64,000 nt of DNA from Paraphaeosphaeria minitans (Eukaryota; Ascomycota; Dothideomycetes; Pleosporales; Didymosphaeriaceae): contig WJXW01000001.1 of the NCBI GenBank assembly GCA_015832175.1, positions 2,232,001 to 2,296,000 of the forward strand, written 5' to 3'. This document shows positions 38,222 to 52,473 of the stretch, in pieces. Made by a program: the position numbers and the translations under genes. The first letter of the stretch is position 1. Every line of letters begins with the position of its first letter. The notes below the pieces were generated by a model. The model worked only from the letters and a program-made list of their open reading frames with translations. It had not been told where the DNA came from and searched no databases.

Positions 38222-38676
38222 TGTTAGGATCCAGCCGTGCGCGAGCAGCGGGGCGCAAGCTTATTAGACCACTAGTCTACTAGAGTTAGCTGACTAAGTA
38301 GTTAGATAATAGGTTATAGGTCCTAGGGGTCCTAAGGACCACACAGGCCTCGCCTGTACAGAAACTCTAGGACGCGTAGGACTCGCCCGCATAGGACTCT
38401 AGGACATATGGGACTCTAGGACATATAGGACTCTAGGATATATAGGATTCTAGGATGTGTGGGACTACTTAGTATATAGGAACGCGAGAATAAGCTTTTT
38501 ATACTTATATTTAATCTGTTTATTAATCTATTATTTAGATTCTAGTAGACTAAATTGTTAACTTTTACACTTTATAAGATACTATTATATTAATAAGACC
38601 TTTTACCTTCTATAAGTACTCCTGCCTAAGAACTAACTTTAATCCTTTAGAACTAGCTACCCTTTTAGATTTAATA
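38222..38676 (+). repeat. 5' LTR of E4 (type 3 U3)
   Basis: The first about 80 bp keep CA/TG and CG-rich sequence (GCGCGAGCAGCGGGGCGC), whereas the partner at 44483 is RIP-mutated there. Confidence 0.92.
38395..38462 (+). repeat. 17-bp tandem repeat in the type 3 U3, four units
   Basis: Units 38395-38411, 38412-38428, 38429-38445 and 38446-38462 follow GACTCTAGGACATATGG with few changes. The same array is in the 3' LTR (about 44657-44724). Such U3 arrays can be enhancer-like (inference). Confidence 0.88.
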
Positions 38677-38684
38677 TCTTAAAC

Positions 38685-41600
38685 ACCTTTAATATAAGTA
38701 CTTTATAAACTTTTACTTCTTCTATAGCTTTAGGTGCCGCTAAGATTACTCTTATAAAGGATAATAGTAAGGCGTATAAACCTAATCTTTACTTTAGTAA
38801 ACAATCTTAAACTAACGTCTAGATTCTCTAGTTAGACCTCTACTTCTTTAACTTAAATAAACCCTTTAAAGATAAAAAGAAGGTTATCTTTGTAGCAATA
38901 TATATATAAGAGAGATATAGGATTATAAATCTATCTCTACCTTAAAAAGTACCTAGGAATGGACTATAACAATAATAACGATAATTACGCGAATAAGCAC
39001 GCTAATATAGTTAATATTATTAAGAATTATAATAATTTTAAGAAATACTTTAAGCAACTCTTTAGGATTACTAATAAGGACTCTATTATAAAAGTAAAGA
39101 TTTAGACCATAACTTAGAAATAATTAGTAGCTAAGTATATACTTAAGTTTAATAGATACGCTGTGTAACTTAACTAGGACAATAAATCTCTTTAGGATAT
39201 ATATAAATAAGGACTTAAATAGAAACTATTTAAGAAACTCTTACGTAGTAGTGCACAAATCACTAACCTTAAAGAACTATATAAAGAAACTATTAGAATT
39301 AATAGAGAATAGTTTTTACTGTAATAGGAGCTCTACTAAAACCCTAGAGTAATAAGCTTTAGACAACTAGTAAAAATAGTTTATAAGAACCCTGTTAGAA
39401 TTATCTAAAAGTAATAGCTAAGGAACTACTAGAGATATAAACTAATAGAAGATGTCTAGTTTAACTACTTAGGCAAAGGAAAAGGAGGAAGAATAGGCCC
39501 TAAGTAGCCTAATAAACGCGTCTCTAATAGAAGTTAATAATTAATAACTAAGACCTGTAAATACTTTATATATAGCAAACTAGGCTATATAGCTAGGAAC
39601 TGTAGATTAAAGAATAAAGTCTATTAAACTAAGTTAAATGTACTAACTATTAAAGACTAAGAACCTAATAAGAAATAGGAAGTTATTATAACACTATTTA
39701 GTTACTAACGCGTTACACTAGAGCAAAGTAAGCGATTAGATTTACCTAACTTATAACTATACAAAGATCTAGAAGACGACTCTAATATATACTATAACGC
39801 AGAAGACGTAGAAGAGATACTAAGATCTCCTACTCCTTACCTATAAAGTAGGCGAGAAGAAGACAACCCTATATTACCTAAGTATAAACTAAATATTTAG
39901 GACTATATAGAACCCTACTAGGCACTAAAAGGAATATAACCTTATGAAAATAAGAAGTTAGACTACATACTAAAGTACTATCTAGACTACTAAAATCCTA
40001 CACACTAATTCTGTATATAGACGCATTGCGAAGAACCAATATACGCATAATATAAGGTAGAGAAAGAGGAGAATAAGAAATAACCTAGAAGGAAACTACG
40101 CTGTAGATAGATATGGATAAACTGCCCTATCTCAGCTTGCGACAAGCACCTTTAAGATAAATAATAAGTAAAATACTTTTCTTACTTTACACTAAAGAGT
40201 AATAAATGCTGTAACATACTTATTAACAGAGACTATATATAACTATACTAGTATACGTGTCTAAACTAAGACTGCAAATACTACTACATAGCTAAACATT
40301 TAGATAGCTTTATAAACTGCCCTATATAAGAAGTAATAATAGAGCTACTAATTTAACTAGTATATAGAAATAGTAAAAACTACAGGAGGAAAAACAGAAA
40401 AACATCCTTATAAAAAGAAGAAGAAGACGATCTACATAAGCCACATACTTAAGAATAATAATAGAAGCAAATGCTTAGAAACGTATACTAGGCACTAGAA
40501 CTTAACTATAACCTATATAAATAGATATCTTTTTTAGGCCTAAACTTAAATAAGAAAACGCTTTTATTAAATTAAATACTATAGTAAGCATAGTATTAAT
40601 TAAGCTACTAGTATAGCTTAAAGGAATACAGGCTTAAGCTCTTATAGACTTAGGAGTAGAAAAGAACTTTATATCTTATTAGATAGTAAGATAAGCAGGA
40701 CTTGTAATATTAGAGAAAAAAGTACCCTATATTATCTATATCGCGAATAGATCCCTAATACCTAAGACACCTTAGATATACTAGGAGGTTACTACTATAA
40801 TAATAGTCTAAGGATATAAAGAGGAACTTACCTTAGATATTTTACTAGAATCTAAGTATAAGTTAGTCTTAGGATTACCTTAGTTAATAATACACAACCT
40901 ATAGATTAACTAGGGTACGAAGAAAATATTATTTAAATACTATAATTATACATTATAAGTAAAGCCTACATATTAACTAAAAATAATAGTAGATAAGGGA
41001 GTTATTAATAACATAATACTGTAATAGATAGTTAAAAAACAGAAGCACACCTTAGTAGACACTGGCAGGAACTACTAGGTTAAGAAGCGTAAGAAGGAGG
41101 ACAATAGCACACTCCTTACCTTACTAAAAGAGTATAGGAAATAGATGCATATATTCACAAAAAAGGAAGAAAAAGTAAACCTACTAGAATATTAACCCTA
41201 GGATCTTACGATAGACCTAGAAGAAGGGAAGATATTACCCTTTAGACCACTATATAGTAAGATAGGAGAAGAACTCCTTAAAGAACATAATTTTATTAAG
41301 ATAAACCTTAAGAAAGGATATATATAACTATTAAAGTCACTAGCAGTAAGCCCTTTTATATTTGTTAAAAAAAAGGATAGATTAGACAGACTATACGTTA
41401 ACTACTAATAACTTAACAATATAATAATAAAGAACTAATATTCACTACTAAATATTATAGAGTTACGAGATTAACTATCTTAAGCTAAGATATTTATAAT
41501 AATAGATCTAAGAGACAGTTACCACTTTATATAAATTAAGAAAGGTAAAGAATAGAAAATAGCGTTTTAATTACACTATAAACTATTTAAGTATAAGGTT

Positions 41601-43875
41601 ATGCTATTTAGACTTACAAACGCACTAGCAGCTTTTATAGCACTTATTAATAACGTACTCTACAAATATCTAGACATATTTATTATTATGTATATAAATA
41701 ATATCCTTATCTTTTCTAAAAACAAATTAGACCACACTAAGTATGTATAGACAGTACTAGAAGCACTAGACAAAGCATGCCTTTACATTAAATTTAAGAA
41801 ATACAAGTTTAATATTAAATAACTTAAATTCCTAAAACACATTATTACTACAGAAGGAATTAAGATAGCACTAAGTAAAGTTAAATATATTAAGAACTAG
41901 CTAATACTAAAGATAGCCAGAAACATCTAAGAATTCTTAGGATTCTATAGATTTAACTAATAATTTATTCAAGATTACGTAAAGGTTACAATACCTTTAA
42001 TAAATCTTACAAAGAAGGATGTACCCTTTAAATAAATAAATAAGTATAGAATGTTATTCTAACTCCTTAAGATAGTATGTATTATAGAACCTATTCTTGT
42101 TTATTTTAGAAGTGATAAACCACTACGCTTTAAAATAGACGCTAGCGATCTTACGCTAGGCGCCTACGCTAAATAAAAACGTAATAGTAAATAGCACCTA
42201 ATTGCCTATTACTTATATAAATTTAATAACGCTGAAACACAATACAACATACACAATAAAGAACTCTACGCTATTATTAAAGTCTTAAAGTACTAGAGGA
42301 TTTATACGCTTAGTTACTTAACACTAGAAATCTACACAGATTATAAGAACCTTCTAAGGTTTACAATAACAAAAGAACTTACGCTATAATAACAAAGATA
42401 GTTATAAACTATAGAGTAGTATAAGTTTAAAATTATCTATGTAGCTAGGAAAGAAAATAGTAGAGTAGACGCTCTTAGCTAATAAAGTAATCTAGTAGGA
42501 GAAAAAGTAAAAACCTTCTCTACAATCTTTTATAAAGCTAAAGATAGATCTCTAGAGCTAACAGTAGAACTAAATTAACTTTTAGTAATTAACTAAGAAG
42601 TTCTAGAACATCTACAGACTAAGATTATCTAATAATACTACAATAACCCTATGTATAGACACCTAGGCATTACAAAGATAATAGAACTTATCTAAAGGAA
42701 TTACACCTTTAAAGGAATTAAGGAAGCTATAATAACTTATATCTATAAATATACAGAATGCTAAAGAAACAAACATAGTATATATTTTAAATATAGAGAG
42801 ATGTAAGCAATTAGAATACTAATAGCACTATAGGAAGACATTACTATAGATTTTGTTACAGGAATTCTAAACTCTAAGGATCTAATAACAGGAATTAAAT
42901 ACAATAGTATACTAGTAGTAGTCTACTAACTAACTAAGTATGTTGAGCTTATTTTATACCTTAAAAGAATAATAGCAAAAGAACTTACTTTTCTTATCCT
43001 AGACTAACTAGTTAGACACTACAGAATCCTAAAAATAATTATTAGCGACAGAGACAAGCTCTTTACGTTAAACTATTAGATAACGCTTATAGCACTGCTT
43101 AGAACGAAATAAAAGCTATTAACAGCTTACTATCTATAAACAGACAGATAGACAGAACGTACAAACTAAACTATAGAAACGTACCTACGCATCTACTACA
43201 ATAGTTAGAAGAATAACTAGGTTTTATTACTACCTATAGCACAGTTAGCCTATAATAACAAAGTATTAGTAGTATTAGGACATACACTATTCTATGTAAA
43301 CTATAAAAGACACCTATATCTCTTTAATTAATAATTTCCTACGACAATTAAAGTAAAAGAAGCTATAGATATAGTAGAAAATATAAAGAAAATACACTAA
43401 CAACTCTAAAAGAATCTTAAGAAAGCTTAGTAGCAATTAATTTTATATTAAAATTAAAAACAAAAAATAGCACCTTAGCTAAAGAAGGGGGATAAAACAT
43501 ATCTACTTACAAAGAACCTTTAAACTTAGAAGAGGAAACATAAGAAACTAGATTATATTAAGGTTAGACTATTTTATATTTCTAAGTAAATATTACTAGT
43601 GAACTATAAGTTAGAACTACCGCTAGATGCAAAGATACACCTAGTATTCTATGTATTACTACTAGAACTAGTAGACCCCAATACACTAGTTAAAACCACC
43701 TTCTACTACTAGACTAAGGAAGAAAATAAATTTAAGGTTAAAAGAATTCTAGAATATAATTAGTATAATAACACGTACCTTATTAAGTGGAAAGGTTACC
43801 TATATAGTGAAAACACCTAGGAACTAAAAAACAATCTAGGAAACTGTTAGCAAAAGATTAAGGAATTCTACTAGA
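38685..43875 (+). pseudogene. E4 gag-pol, RIP-degraded
   Basis: Gag with knuckle near 39560-39600. RT box at 41691-41702 now YINN (both catalytic Asp lost). RNase H about 42100-42480, integrase about 42600-43500, chromodomain about 43735-43870, where a WKGY-like core is preserved (AAGTGGAAAGGTTAC). Confidence 0.82.
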
Positions 43876-43879
43876 AATA

Positions 43880-44480
43880 ACTAGGACGCACCTAGGAATT
43901 ACTACTAGTACAAGGGCTAGCCTATAAAATAGACTAGTTAATTACCTTAGCGCCTAACAGCGCATTAGGATTTATTAACGTAGTAGTCTATACTAACTCC
44001 TCCTGCGCCTTAAGCGCTTCTAACTTGTTTATAGTACTTATATTATAATTAAATAATTCTTATTCTTTCTAATATAATTTCTTTTACTAATTATATAAGC
44101 GCGTTATCTTCTCTTACGCCTAATAGGCGTAAAGGAGAGCTGCCTTAGCTAGCTCTTTTTTAATATAGAGCTTTACCTCCTCTTTAGCCTCTAACCTTTC
44201 TAACCTCTCTATTTTAGCATCTGTTTTTAAATAATCTAGTAAAGGGATCTCCTTAGGCTCGCACTTTTAGTTTCTCTATCTAATATAGTTAGTACACTAA
44301 GAGTGTAAAGAAGAAAGATAATAAGTATATTTCTTCTTAGCGCAGTAGGAATAGGTAACTATTATAAAAACGTAGTCTTTCTTAAGACAATTAGCTTAAC
44401 TGTGGCGATATTAAATAGAACAAGATAATAACTTTATAGGTAGTTAACTTATAAGGATATTAAGCTTAGAGGGGGAGGAT
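43880..44480 (-). other. Type 3 3' module of E4
   Basis: About 600 bp between pol and the 3' LTR, different from the type 1 and 2 modules. On the minus strand, reading through RIP stops gives a short Cys-containing segment and a Lys/Glu-rich stretch, so an antisense ORF of similar layout is possible. Not certain. Confidence 0.4.
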
Positions 44481-44482
44481 AA

Positions 44483-44938
44483 TGTTAGAATCTAGCTACG
44501 TATAAGTAGTAGGGCGTAAGCTTATTAGACTACTAGTCTGCTAGAGTTAGCTAACTAAGTAGTTAGATAATAGGTTATAGGTCTTAGGGGTCCTAAGGAC
44601 CGCACAGGCCTTGCCTATACAGGAACTCTAGGACGCGTAGGACTTGCCTGTACAGGACTCTAGGACATATGGGACTCTGGGACATATAGAACTCTAGGAT
44701 ATATAGGATTCTGGAATGTGTGGGACTACTTAGTATATAGGAACGCGAGAATAAGCTTCTTATACTTATATTTAATTTATTTATTAATCTATTATTTAGA
44801 TTCTAGTAGACTAAATTATTAACTTATTACACTTTGCAAGATACTATTGTATTAATAAGACTTTCTACCTTCTGTAAGTACTCCTGCCTAAGAACTAACC
44901 TTAACCCTTTAGGACTAGCTACCCTCTTGGATTTAACA
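44483..44938 (+). repeat. 3' LTR of E4
   Basis: 456 bp, TGTTAGAATC to GGATTTAACA, then TCTCT. Confidence 0.93.
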
Positions 44939-44943
44939 TCTCT

Positions 44944-46107
44944 ATAATCCTTTACAAAGCTAAAGATAGATCTCTAGAGCTAATAGTAGAACTAAATTAA
45001 CTTTTAGTAATTAACTAAGAAGTTCTAGAATATCTATAAACTAAGATTATCTAATAATACCACAACAACCCTATGTATAGACACCTAGGCATTACAAAAA
45101 TAATAGAACTTATCTAAAGGAATTACACCTTTAAAGGAATTAAAGAAGCTATAATAACTTATATCTATAAATGTGTAGAATACTAGAGAAATGAACATAG
45201 CACATATCTTAAATATAGAGAGATATAAGTAATTAGAATACTAACAGCACTATAGAAAGATATTACTATAGATTTTGTTATAGGAATTCTAAACTCTAAG
45301 AATCTAACAATAGGAATTAAATATAATAGTATACTAGTAATAGTCTACTAACTAACTAAGTATATTAAGCTTATTCTATGTCTTAAAAGAATAATAGCAA
45401 AGGAACTTGCTTTTATTATTTTAGACTAACTAATTAGACACTACAGAATCCTAAAAATAATTATTAGCGACAGAGATAAGCTCTTTACGTTAAATTATTA
45501 GATAACGCTTATAGCACTACTTAGAATGAAATAAAAGCTATTAATAGTTTACTATCTATAAATAAATAGATAGACAGAACGTACGAACTAAACTATAGAA
45601 ACGTACCTACGTATCTACTGTAACAGTTAGAAAAATAACTAGGTTTTATTACTACCTATAGCATAGTTAGCCTATAATAACAAAGTATTAGTAGTATTAG
45701 GACATACACTATTCTATATAAACTATAGAAGACACCTATATCTCTTTAATTAATAATTTCCTACGACAATTAAAGCAAAAGAAGCTATAGATATAGTAGA
45801 AAATATAAAGAAAATACACTAATAACTCTAAAAGAATCTTAAGAAAGCTTAGCAGGAATTAATTTTATATTAAAATAGAAAATAAAAAATAGCACCTTAG
45901 CTAAAGAAGGGGGATAAAGCATATCTACTTATAAAGAATCTTTAAACTTAGAAGAAAAAACATAAGAAACTAGATTATATTAAGGTTAGACTATTTTATA
46001 TTTCTAAGTAAATATCACTAGTAAACTATAAGTTAGAACTACTGCTAGATGTAAAGATATACCTAGTATTCCATATATTACTACTAGAACTAGCAGACCC
46101 TAATATA
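44944..46107 (+). pseudogene. E2 integrase segment
   Basis: Continues the E2 reading from 38221, collinear with 31930-33080 of E3: zinc-binding region, DDE core and C-terminal part. Cut at 46107 by E5. Confidence 0.78.
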
Positions 46108-46519
46108 TGTTACGTACTAGATAACAACGTGGGACTCGGGCGCTTATAAAGGTGTGATGAAGCGACAATAGGGTTACGAACGTAATAAAGAGACGCCAAG
46201 CAACTTAGATTAGGTCACGTAATATACTTAGTTACTTAGTGGCACTAAGTAGTAGAGCTAGTTACGTAAAGTGCTTAGTTACTTAGTGGCACTAAGTAGC
46301 GGAGTAGTCTTAGTATATAGAAACGCAAGGATGGGCTCTCTATACTTATGTTTAATCTATTTATTAATCTATTGTTTAGATTCTAGTAGACTAAATTATT
46401 AACTTATTACACTTTGTAAGATACTATTATATTAATAAAGACCTTCTACCTTTTGTAAGTACTCCTGCCTAAGAACTAACCTTAACCCTTTAGGACTAGC
46501 TACCCTCTTAGATTTAACA
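46108..46519 (+). repeat. 5' LTR of E5
   Basis: 412 bp, type 1 U3. Confidence 0.93.
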
Positions 46520-46527
46520 TCTTAAAC

Positions 46528-49500
46528 ACCTTTAACATAAGTACTTTATAAACTCCTACCTCTTCTATAACTTTAGGTGCCGCTAAGATTACTTTTATAA
46601 AGAATAGTAGTAAGGCGTATAAACCTAATCTCTACTTTAGTGAACGATCTTAAACTAATGTCTAGATTCTCTAGTTAGACTTCTACTTCTTTAACTTAGA
46701 CAAACCTCTTAAAGATAAAAAGAAGGTTATTTTTGTAGTAATATATATGTGAGGAGATGTAGGATTATAGATCTATCCCTATCTTAAAAAGTACCTAGGA
46801 ATAGACTATAATAATAATAATAATAATTACGTAAATAAGCACGCTAATATAGTTAATATTATTAAGAATTATAATAACTTTAAAAAATGCTTTAAATAAC
46901 TCTTTAGGATTACTAATAAGGACTCTATTATAAAAGTAAAGATTTAGACTATAACTTAGAAATAATTAGTAGCTAAGTATATAGCTAAGTTTTATAGATA
47001 CGCTGTGTAACTTAACTAGGACAATATATCTTTTTAGGATATATATAAATAAGGACTTAAACAGAAACTACGTAAGGAACTTTTACGTAGTAGTGCACAA
47101 ATTGCTAACCTTAAAGAACTATATAAAGAAACTATTAGAATTAATAGAGAGTAGTTCTTACTGTAATAGGAGCTCTACTAAAACCCTAGGGCAATAAGCT
47201 TTAGATAACTAGTAAAAGTGGTTTATAAGAACCCTATTAGAATTATCTAAAAGTAATAGCTAAGGAACTACTAGAGATACAAACTAATAGAAGATGTCCA
47301 GTTTAACTATATAGGTAAAGGAAAAGGAGGAAGGATAGGCCCTAAGTAGCCTAATAAACGCGTCTCTAATAGAAGTTAATAACTAATAACTAAGACCTGT
47401 AAATGCTTTATATGTAGTAAACTAGGCTATATAGCTAGGAACTATAGATTAAAGAATAAAGTGTTGGTAGGGCTTTAACACAGGTATTCATCGATATATC
47501 GGTCATAAATACATGTATTGGTGGTGTCTGCTTCTTCTGTCCTCCCGGCTGCGACGAGCGAAAAGTTCTTCCCTGATTGTGTTACTCTGAGCCCAGAGTA
47601 ACACAAGACACGTGACACTCATGCCGCACACATGATAGATGTTTCCACATAAAGTCTATTAAACTAAGTTAAATGTACTAACTATTAAGGACTAAGAACC
47701 TAATAAGGAATAGGAAGTTGTTATAATGCTATTTAGTCACTAATATGTTACGCTAGAACAAAGTAAGTGATTAGATTTACCTAACTTATAATTATATAAA
47801 GATCTAGAAGACAACTCTAACGTATACTACAATGCAGAAAATGTAGAAGAGATACCAAGATCTCCTACTTCTTACCTATAAAGTAGGTAGGAAGAAGATA
47901 ACCCTAAGTCACCTAAGTATAAACTAAATGTTTAGGACTATATAGAACCCTACTAGGCACTAAAAGGAATGTAACCCTACAAAAATAAGGAATTAGACTA
48001 CGTACTAAAGTACTACCTAGACTACTAAAATCCTATATACTAATTCTATATGTAGACGTATTACGAAGAACTAATATGCGCGCAATATAAGGTAGAGAAA
48101 AAGGAGAATAAGAAATAACCTAGAAAGAAACTGCGCTATAGATAAATATAAACAGACTGCCCTATTATAGCTTGCGATAAACACCTCTAGGATAAATAAT
48201 AAGTAAAATACTTTCCTTACCTTACGCTAAAGGGTAACAAATACTATAATATACTTATTAATAGAGACTGCATGCAACTATACTAGTATATATGTCTAAA
48301 CTAAGACTGCAAATACTACTATATAGCTAAGCATTTAAACAGCTTTATAAACTGCCCTATATAAGAAGTAATAATAGAACTACTAATTTAACTAGTATAT
48401 AGGAACGGTAAAGACTGCAGGAGGAAAAGTAGAAGAATATTCTTGTAGAAAGAAGAAGAAGACAATCTATATAAGCCACGTACTTAAGAATAATAATAGA
48501 AGCAGATGCTTAGAAACGTATACTAGGCACTAGAACTTAACTACAACTTATACAAATAGATGTCTTTTTTAGGCCTAAACTTAAATAAGAAAATACCTTT
48601 ATTAAATTAAATACTATAGTAAGCACAGTATTAGTTAAGCTACTAGTATAGCTTAAAGGAATATAGGCTTAAGCTCTTATAGACTTAAAAGTAAGAAAGA
48701 ACTTTATATCTTATTAGATAGTAAGACAAGTAAAACTTATAATGTTAGAGAAAAAAGTACCCTATATTATCTATATTGCAAATAGATTCCTGATGCCTAA
48801 GATACCTTAGATATACTAGGAGGTTACTACTATAATAACAGTCCAAGAATATAGAGAGGAACTTACTTTAGATATCTTACTAGAATTTAAGCATAAGTTA
48901 GTCTTAGAATTATTTTAGTTAACAATACACAACTTACAGATTAACTAGGGTACGAAAAAAATATTGTTTAAACGCTATAATTATGTATTATAAGCAAAGC
49001 CTACGCATTAACTAAAAATAATAGTAGATAAGGGAGTTATTAATAATATAATACTGCGACAGATAGTTAAAAAACAGAAGCACACCTTAGTAGACGCTAG
49101 TAGGAACTACTAGGTTAAGAAGTGTAAGAAGGAGGACAATAGTACACCCTTTACCTTACTAAAAGAGTATAGGAAATAGATACACATATTTACAGAAAAG
49201 AAAGGAAAAGCAAACCTACCTAAATATTAACCCTAGGATCTTATAATAGACCTAGAAGAAGGGAAGACGCTACTCTTTAGACTACTATATAGTAAGATAG
49301 GAGAAGAACTCCTTAAAGAATGTGATTTTATTAAGACAAACCTTAAGAAAGGATATATATAACTATTAAAGTCACTAGTAGTAAGCCCTTTTATATTTGT
49401 TAAGAAAAAGGATAGATTAGACAGACTATATATTAACTACTAATAACTTAATAATATAATAATAAAGAACTAATATCCACTACTAAATATTATAGAGCTA

Positions 49501-51905
49501 TAAGATTAACTATCTTAAGCCAAGATATTCATAATAATAGATCTAAGAGACGGTTACCACTTTATATAAATTAAGAAAGGTGAAGAATAGAAAACAGCGT
49601 TTTAATTACGCTATAGACTATTTGAATACAAGATTATGCCTTTTAGACTTATAAACGCACTAGCAGCTTTTATAGCACTTATTAATAACGTACTCTGCAA
49701 ATATCTAGACATATTTGTTATCGCGTATATAGACGATATTCTTGTCTTTTTTAAAAACGAATTAGACCACACTAAGCATGTATAGATAGTACTAAAAGCA
49801 CTAGACAGAGTATGCCTTCACATTAAACTTAAGAAATGCAAGTTTAACGTTAAATAACTTAAATTCCTAGGACACATTATTACTATAGAAGGAATTAAGA
49901 TAGCACTAAGTAAAGTTAAATATATTAAGAACTGGCCAATACTAAAGATAGCTAAGAATATTTAAGAATTCTTAAGATTCTGTGGATTTAATTAACAATT
50001 TATCTAAGATTATATAAAGGTTATAATACCCTTAACAAATCTTATAAAGAAGGACGTACCCTTTAAATAGATAGATAAGTGTAGAATGTTATTCTAACTC
50101 CTTAAAATAGTATATATTATAGAACCTGTCCTTATTTATTTTAGAAGCGATAAACCACTGCGCTTTAAAACAGACGCTAGCGATCTTACGCTAGGCGCCT
50201 ACGCTAAATAAGAATATAATAGTAAATGGCACCTAATTACCTACTACTTATACAAATTTAATAACGCTAAAACACAATATAACGTATATAATAAAGAACT
50301 CTACGCTATTGTTAAAGCCTTAAAGCACTAGAGGATTTACGCGCTTAGTTACTTAACGCTAGAAATCTACACAAATTATAAAAACTTTCTAAGGTTTATA
50401 ATAACAAAAGAACTTACGCTATAATAATAAAGATAGTTGTAAACCACTAAGCAGTATAAGTTTAAAATTATCTATGTAGCTAGGAAAGAAAATAGCAGAG
50501 TAGACACTCTTAGCTAATAAAGTAATCTAGTAGGAGAAAAAGTAAAAACCTTCTCTGTAATTCTTTACAAAGCTAAAGATAGATCTCTAGAGCTAATAGT
50601 AGAACTAAATTAACTTTTAGTAATTAACTAAGAAGTTCTGGAACATCTATAGACCAAGATTATCTGATAATACTATAATAACCCTATGTACGGACACCTA
50701 GGCATCACAAAAATAATAGAACTTATCTAAAGGAATTATACCTTTAAAGGAATTAAGGAAGCTATAATAACTTATATCTACAAATATATAGAATACTAAA
50801 GAAATAAACATAGTATATATCTTAAATATAGAGAGATGTAAGTAATTAGAATACTAATAGCACTATAGGAAGACATTACTATAGATTTTGTTACAGGAAT
50901 TCTAAACTCTAAGGATCTAACAATAGGAATTAAATATAATAGTATACTAGTAGTAGTCTACTAACTAACTAAGTATATTAAGCTTATTCTATGTTTTAAA
51001 AGAATAATAGTAAAGGAACTCGCTTTTCTTATCCTAGACCAACTAATTAGACATTACGGAATCCTAAAAATAATTATTAGCGATAGAGACAAGCTCTTTA
51101 CATTAAATTATTAGACAACGCTTATAGCACTGCTTAGAATGAAACAAAAGCTATTAACAGTTTAGTATTTATAAATAGATAGACAGATAGAACGTATAAA
51201 CTAAACTATAGAAATATACCTACGCATTAACTGTAATAGTTAGAAGAATAACTAGGTTTTATTACTACCTATAGCATAGTTAGCCTATAATAACAAAGTA
51301 TTAGCAGTATTAGGACATACACTGTTTTATGTAAACTATAGAAGACACCTACATCTCTTTAATTAATAATTTCCTACAATAATTAAAGCAAAAGAAGCTA
51401 TAGATATAGTAGAAAATATAAAGAAAATACATTAATAACTCTAAAAGAATCTTAAGAAAGCTTAGCAGCAATTAATTTTATACTAAAACTAAAAATAAAA
51501 AATAGTACCTTAGCTAAAGAAGGGGGATAAAGCATATCTGCTTACAAAGAACCTTTAAACTTAGAAGAAGAAACATAAGAAACTAGATTATATTAAAGTT
51601 AGACTATTTTATATTTCTAAGTAAATATTACTAGTGAACTATAAGTTAGAAATACTGCCAGATGTAAAGATACACCTAGTATTCTACGTATTACTACTAG
51701 AACTAGTAGACCCTAATACACTAGTTAAAACCACCTTCTACTACTAGACTAAGAAAGAAAACAAATTTAAGGTTAAAAGAATTCTAGAATATAATTAGTA
51801 TAATAACGCGTATCTTATTAAGTAGAAAGGTTACTCACACAGCGAAAATACTTAGGAACTAAAGAACTACTTAGGAAACTATTAATAAAAGATTAAAGAA
51901 TTCTA
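46528..51905 (+). pseudogene. E5 gag-pol, RIP-degraded and interrupted
   Basis: Zinc knuckle at about 47404-47445 with two Cys codons retained, followed 17 bp later by the 188-bp insert. RT with intact YIDD (49726-49737), RNase H about 50150-50540, integrase about 50650-51600 and chromodomain about 51770-51900. Confidence 0.82.
47462..47649. mobile_element. 188-bp LTR-like insertion in E5, not RIP-mutated
   Basis: Begins TGTTGG, ends TTTCCACA, and has a perfect target duplication TAAAG at 47457-47461 and 47650-47654. TG..CA ends with a 5-bp duplication fit a solo LTR. It keeps CA and TG freely, unlike everything around it. It contains a perfect hairpin with 12-bp arms TGTGTTACTCTG (47578-47589) and CAGAGTAACACA (47594-47605) and a 4-nt loop. 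The parent family is not present in this window. Confidence 0.85.
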
Positions 51906-51914
51906 TTAATAGAT

Positions 51915-52437
51915 TTACTTAAGATAGTAACGCTAAGGAATTATCCTAGAACTCTAGAGGCAGGTTGTCTATTATAGACTATATAGACGTGCTAAGTTTA
52001 GCTAGACTAGTAGGCTAAGTAGAATAGGCTAAGTCCTCCTCTAACTCTAACTCTATTAGCGCAGCACTCTCTACTGTAATAACCTTACTAGTACGCTTTT
52101 TGTTCTACACTAATTATTTTAATAACTAATCCTCTTTTATGCGCGCTATGTGTAGGGCTTTAAACACTACGTTCTATTCTTTTTATACCTCTAATATTTG
52201 CGCCTCTAATTTCTTCTTCTTAGTAATTAACTGCGAGAACTTGTTCTTAGTAATAGCAATATTACACTTTAAGTCTTGTTTCTAATACTTACTACACTTC
52301 TTTAAGCTAATATAGACTTTGTAAATATAAGAATGCGACTTGTAGAAGGAGCACTTTAACACTATAACTACTTTATAGTTTTTAATAGTAGAGATAAGGC
52401 TATAATAACGCTTTGTAGAATTATAGTTAGTAGGTAT
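51915..52437 (-). pseudogene. Antisense ORF of E5
   Basis: Same position and layout as in E3, but the start codon has become ATA (TAT on plus, 52435-52437). Confidence 0.45.
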
Positions 52438-52473
52438 AATTCTTTAGAACAAAGAATAGAAAAGAGGGGATAA

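Larger units (their letters stand above)
38222..44938 (+). mobile_element. Family A copy E4, full length with type 3 U3, 6717 bp
   Basis: LTRs 38222-38676 (455 bp) and 44483-44938 (456 bp), with the perfect target duplication TCTCT at 38217-38221 and 44939-44943. It lies between the RNase H and integrase parts of E2. The purine tract AGAGGGGGAGGATAA precedes the 3' LTR. The U3 (TGTTAGGATCCAGCC start) and 3' module are unrelated to those of type 1 and 2. Confidence 0.94.
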
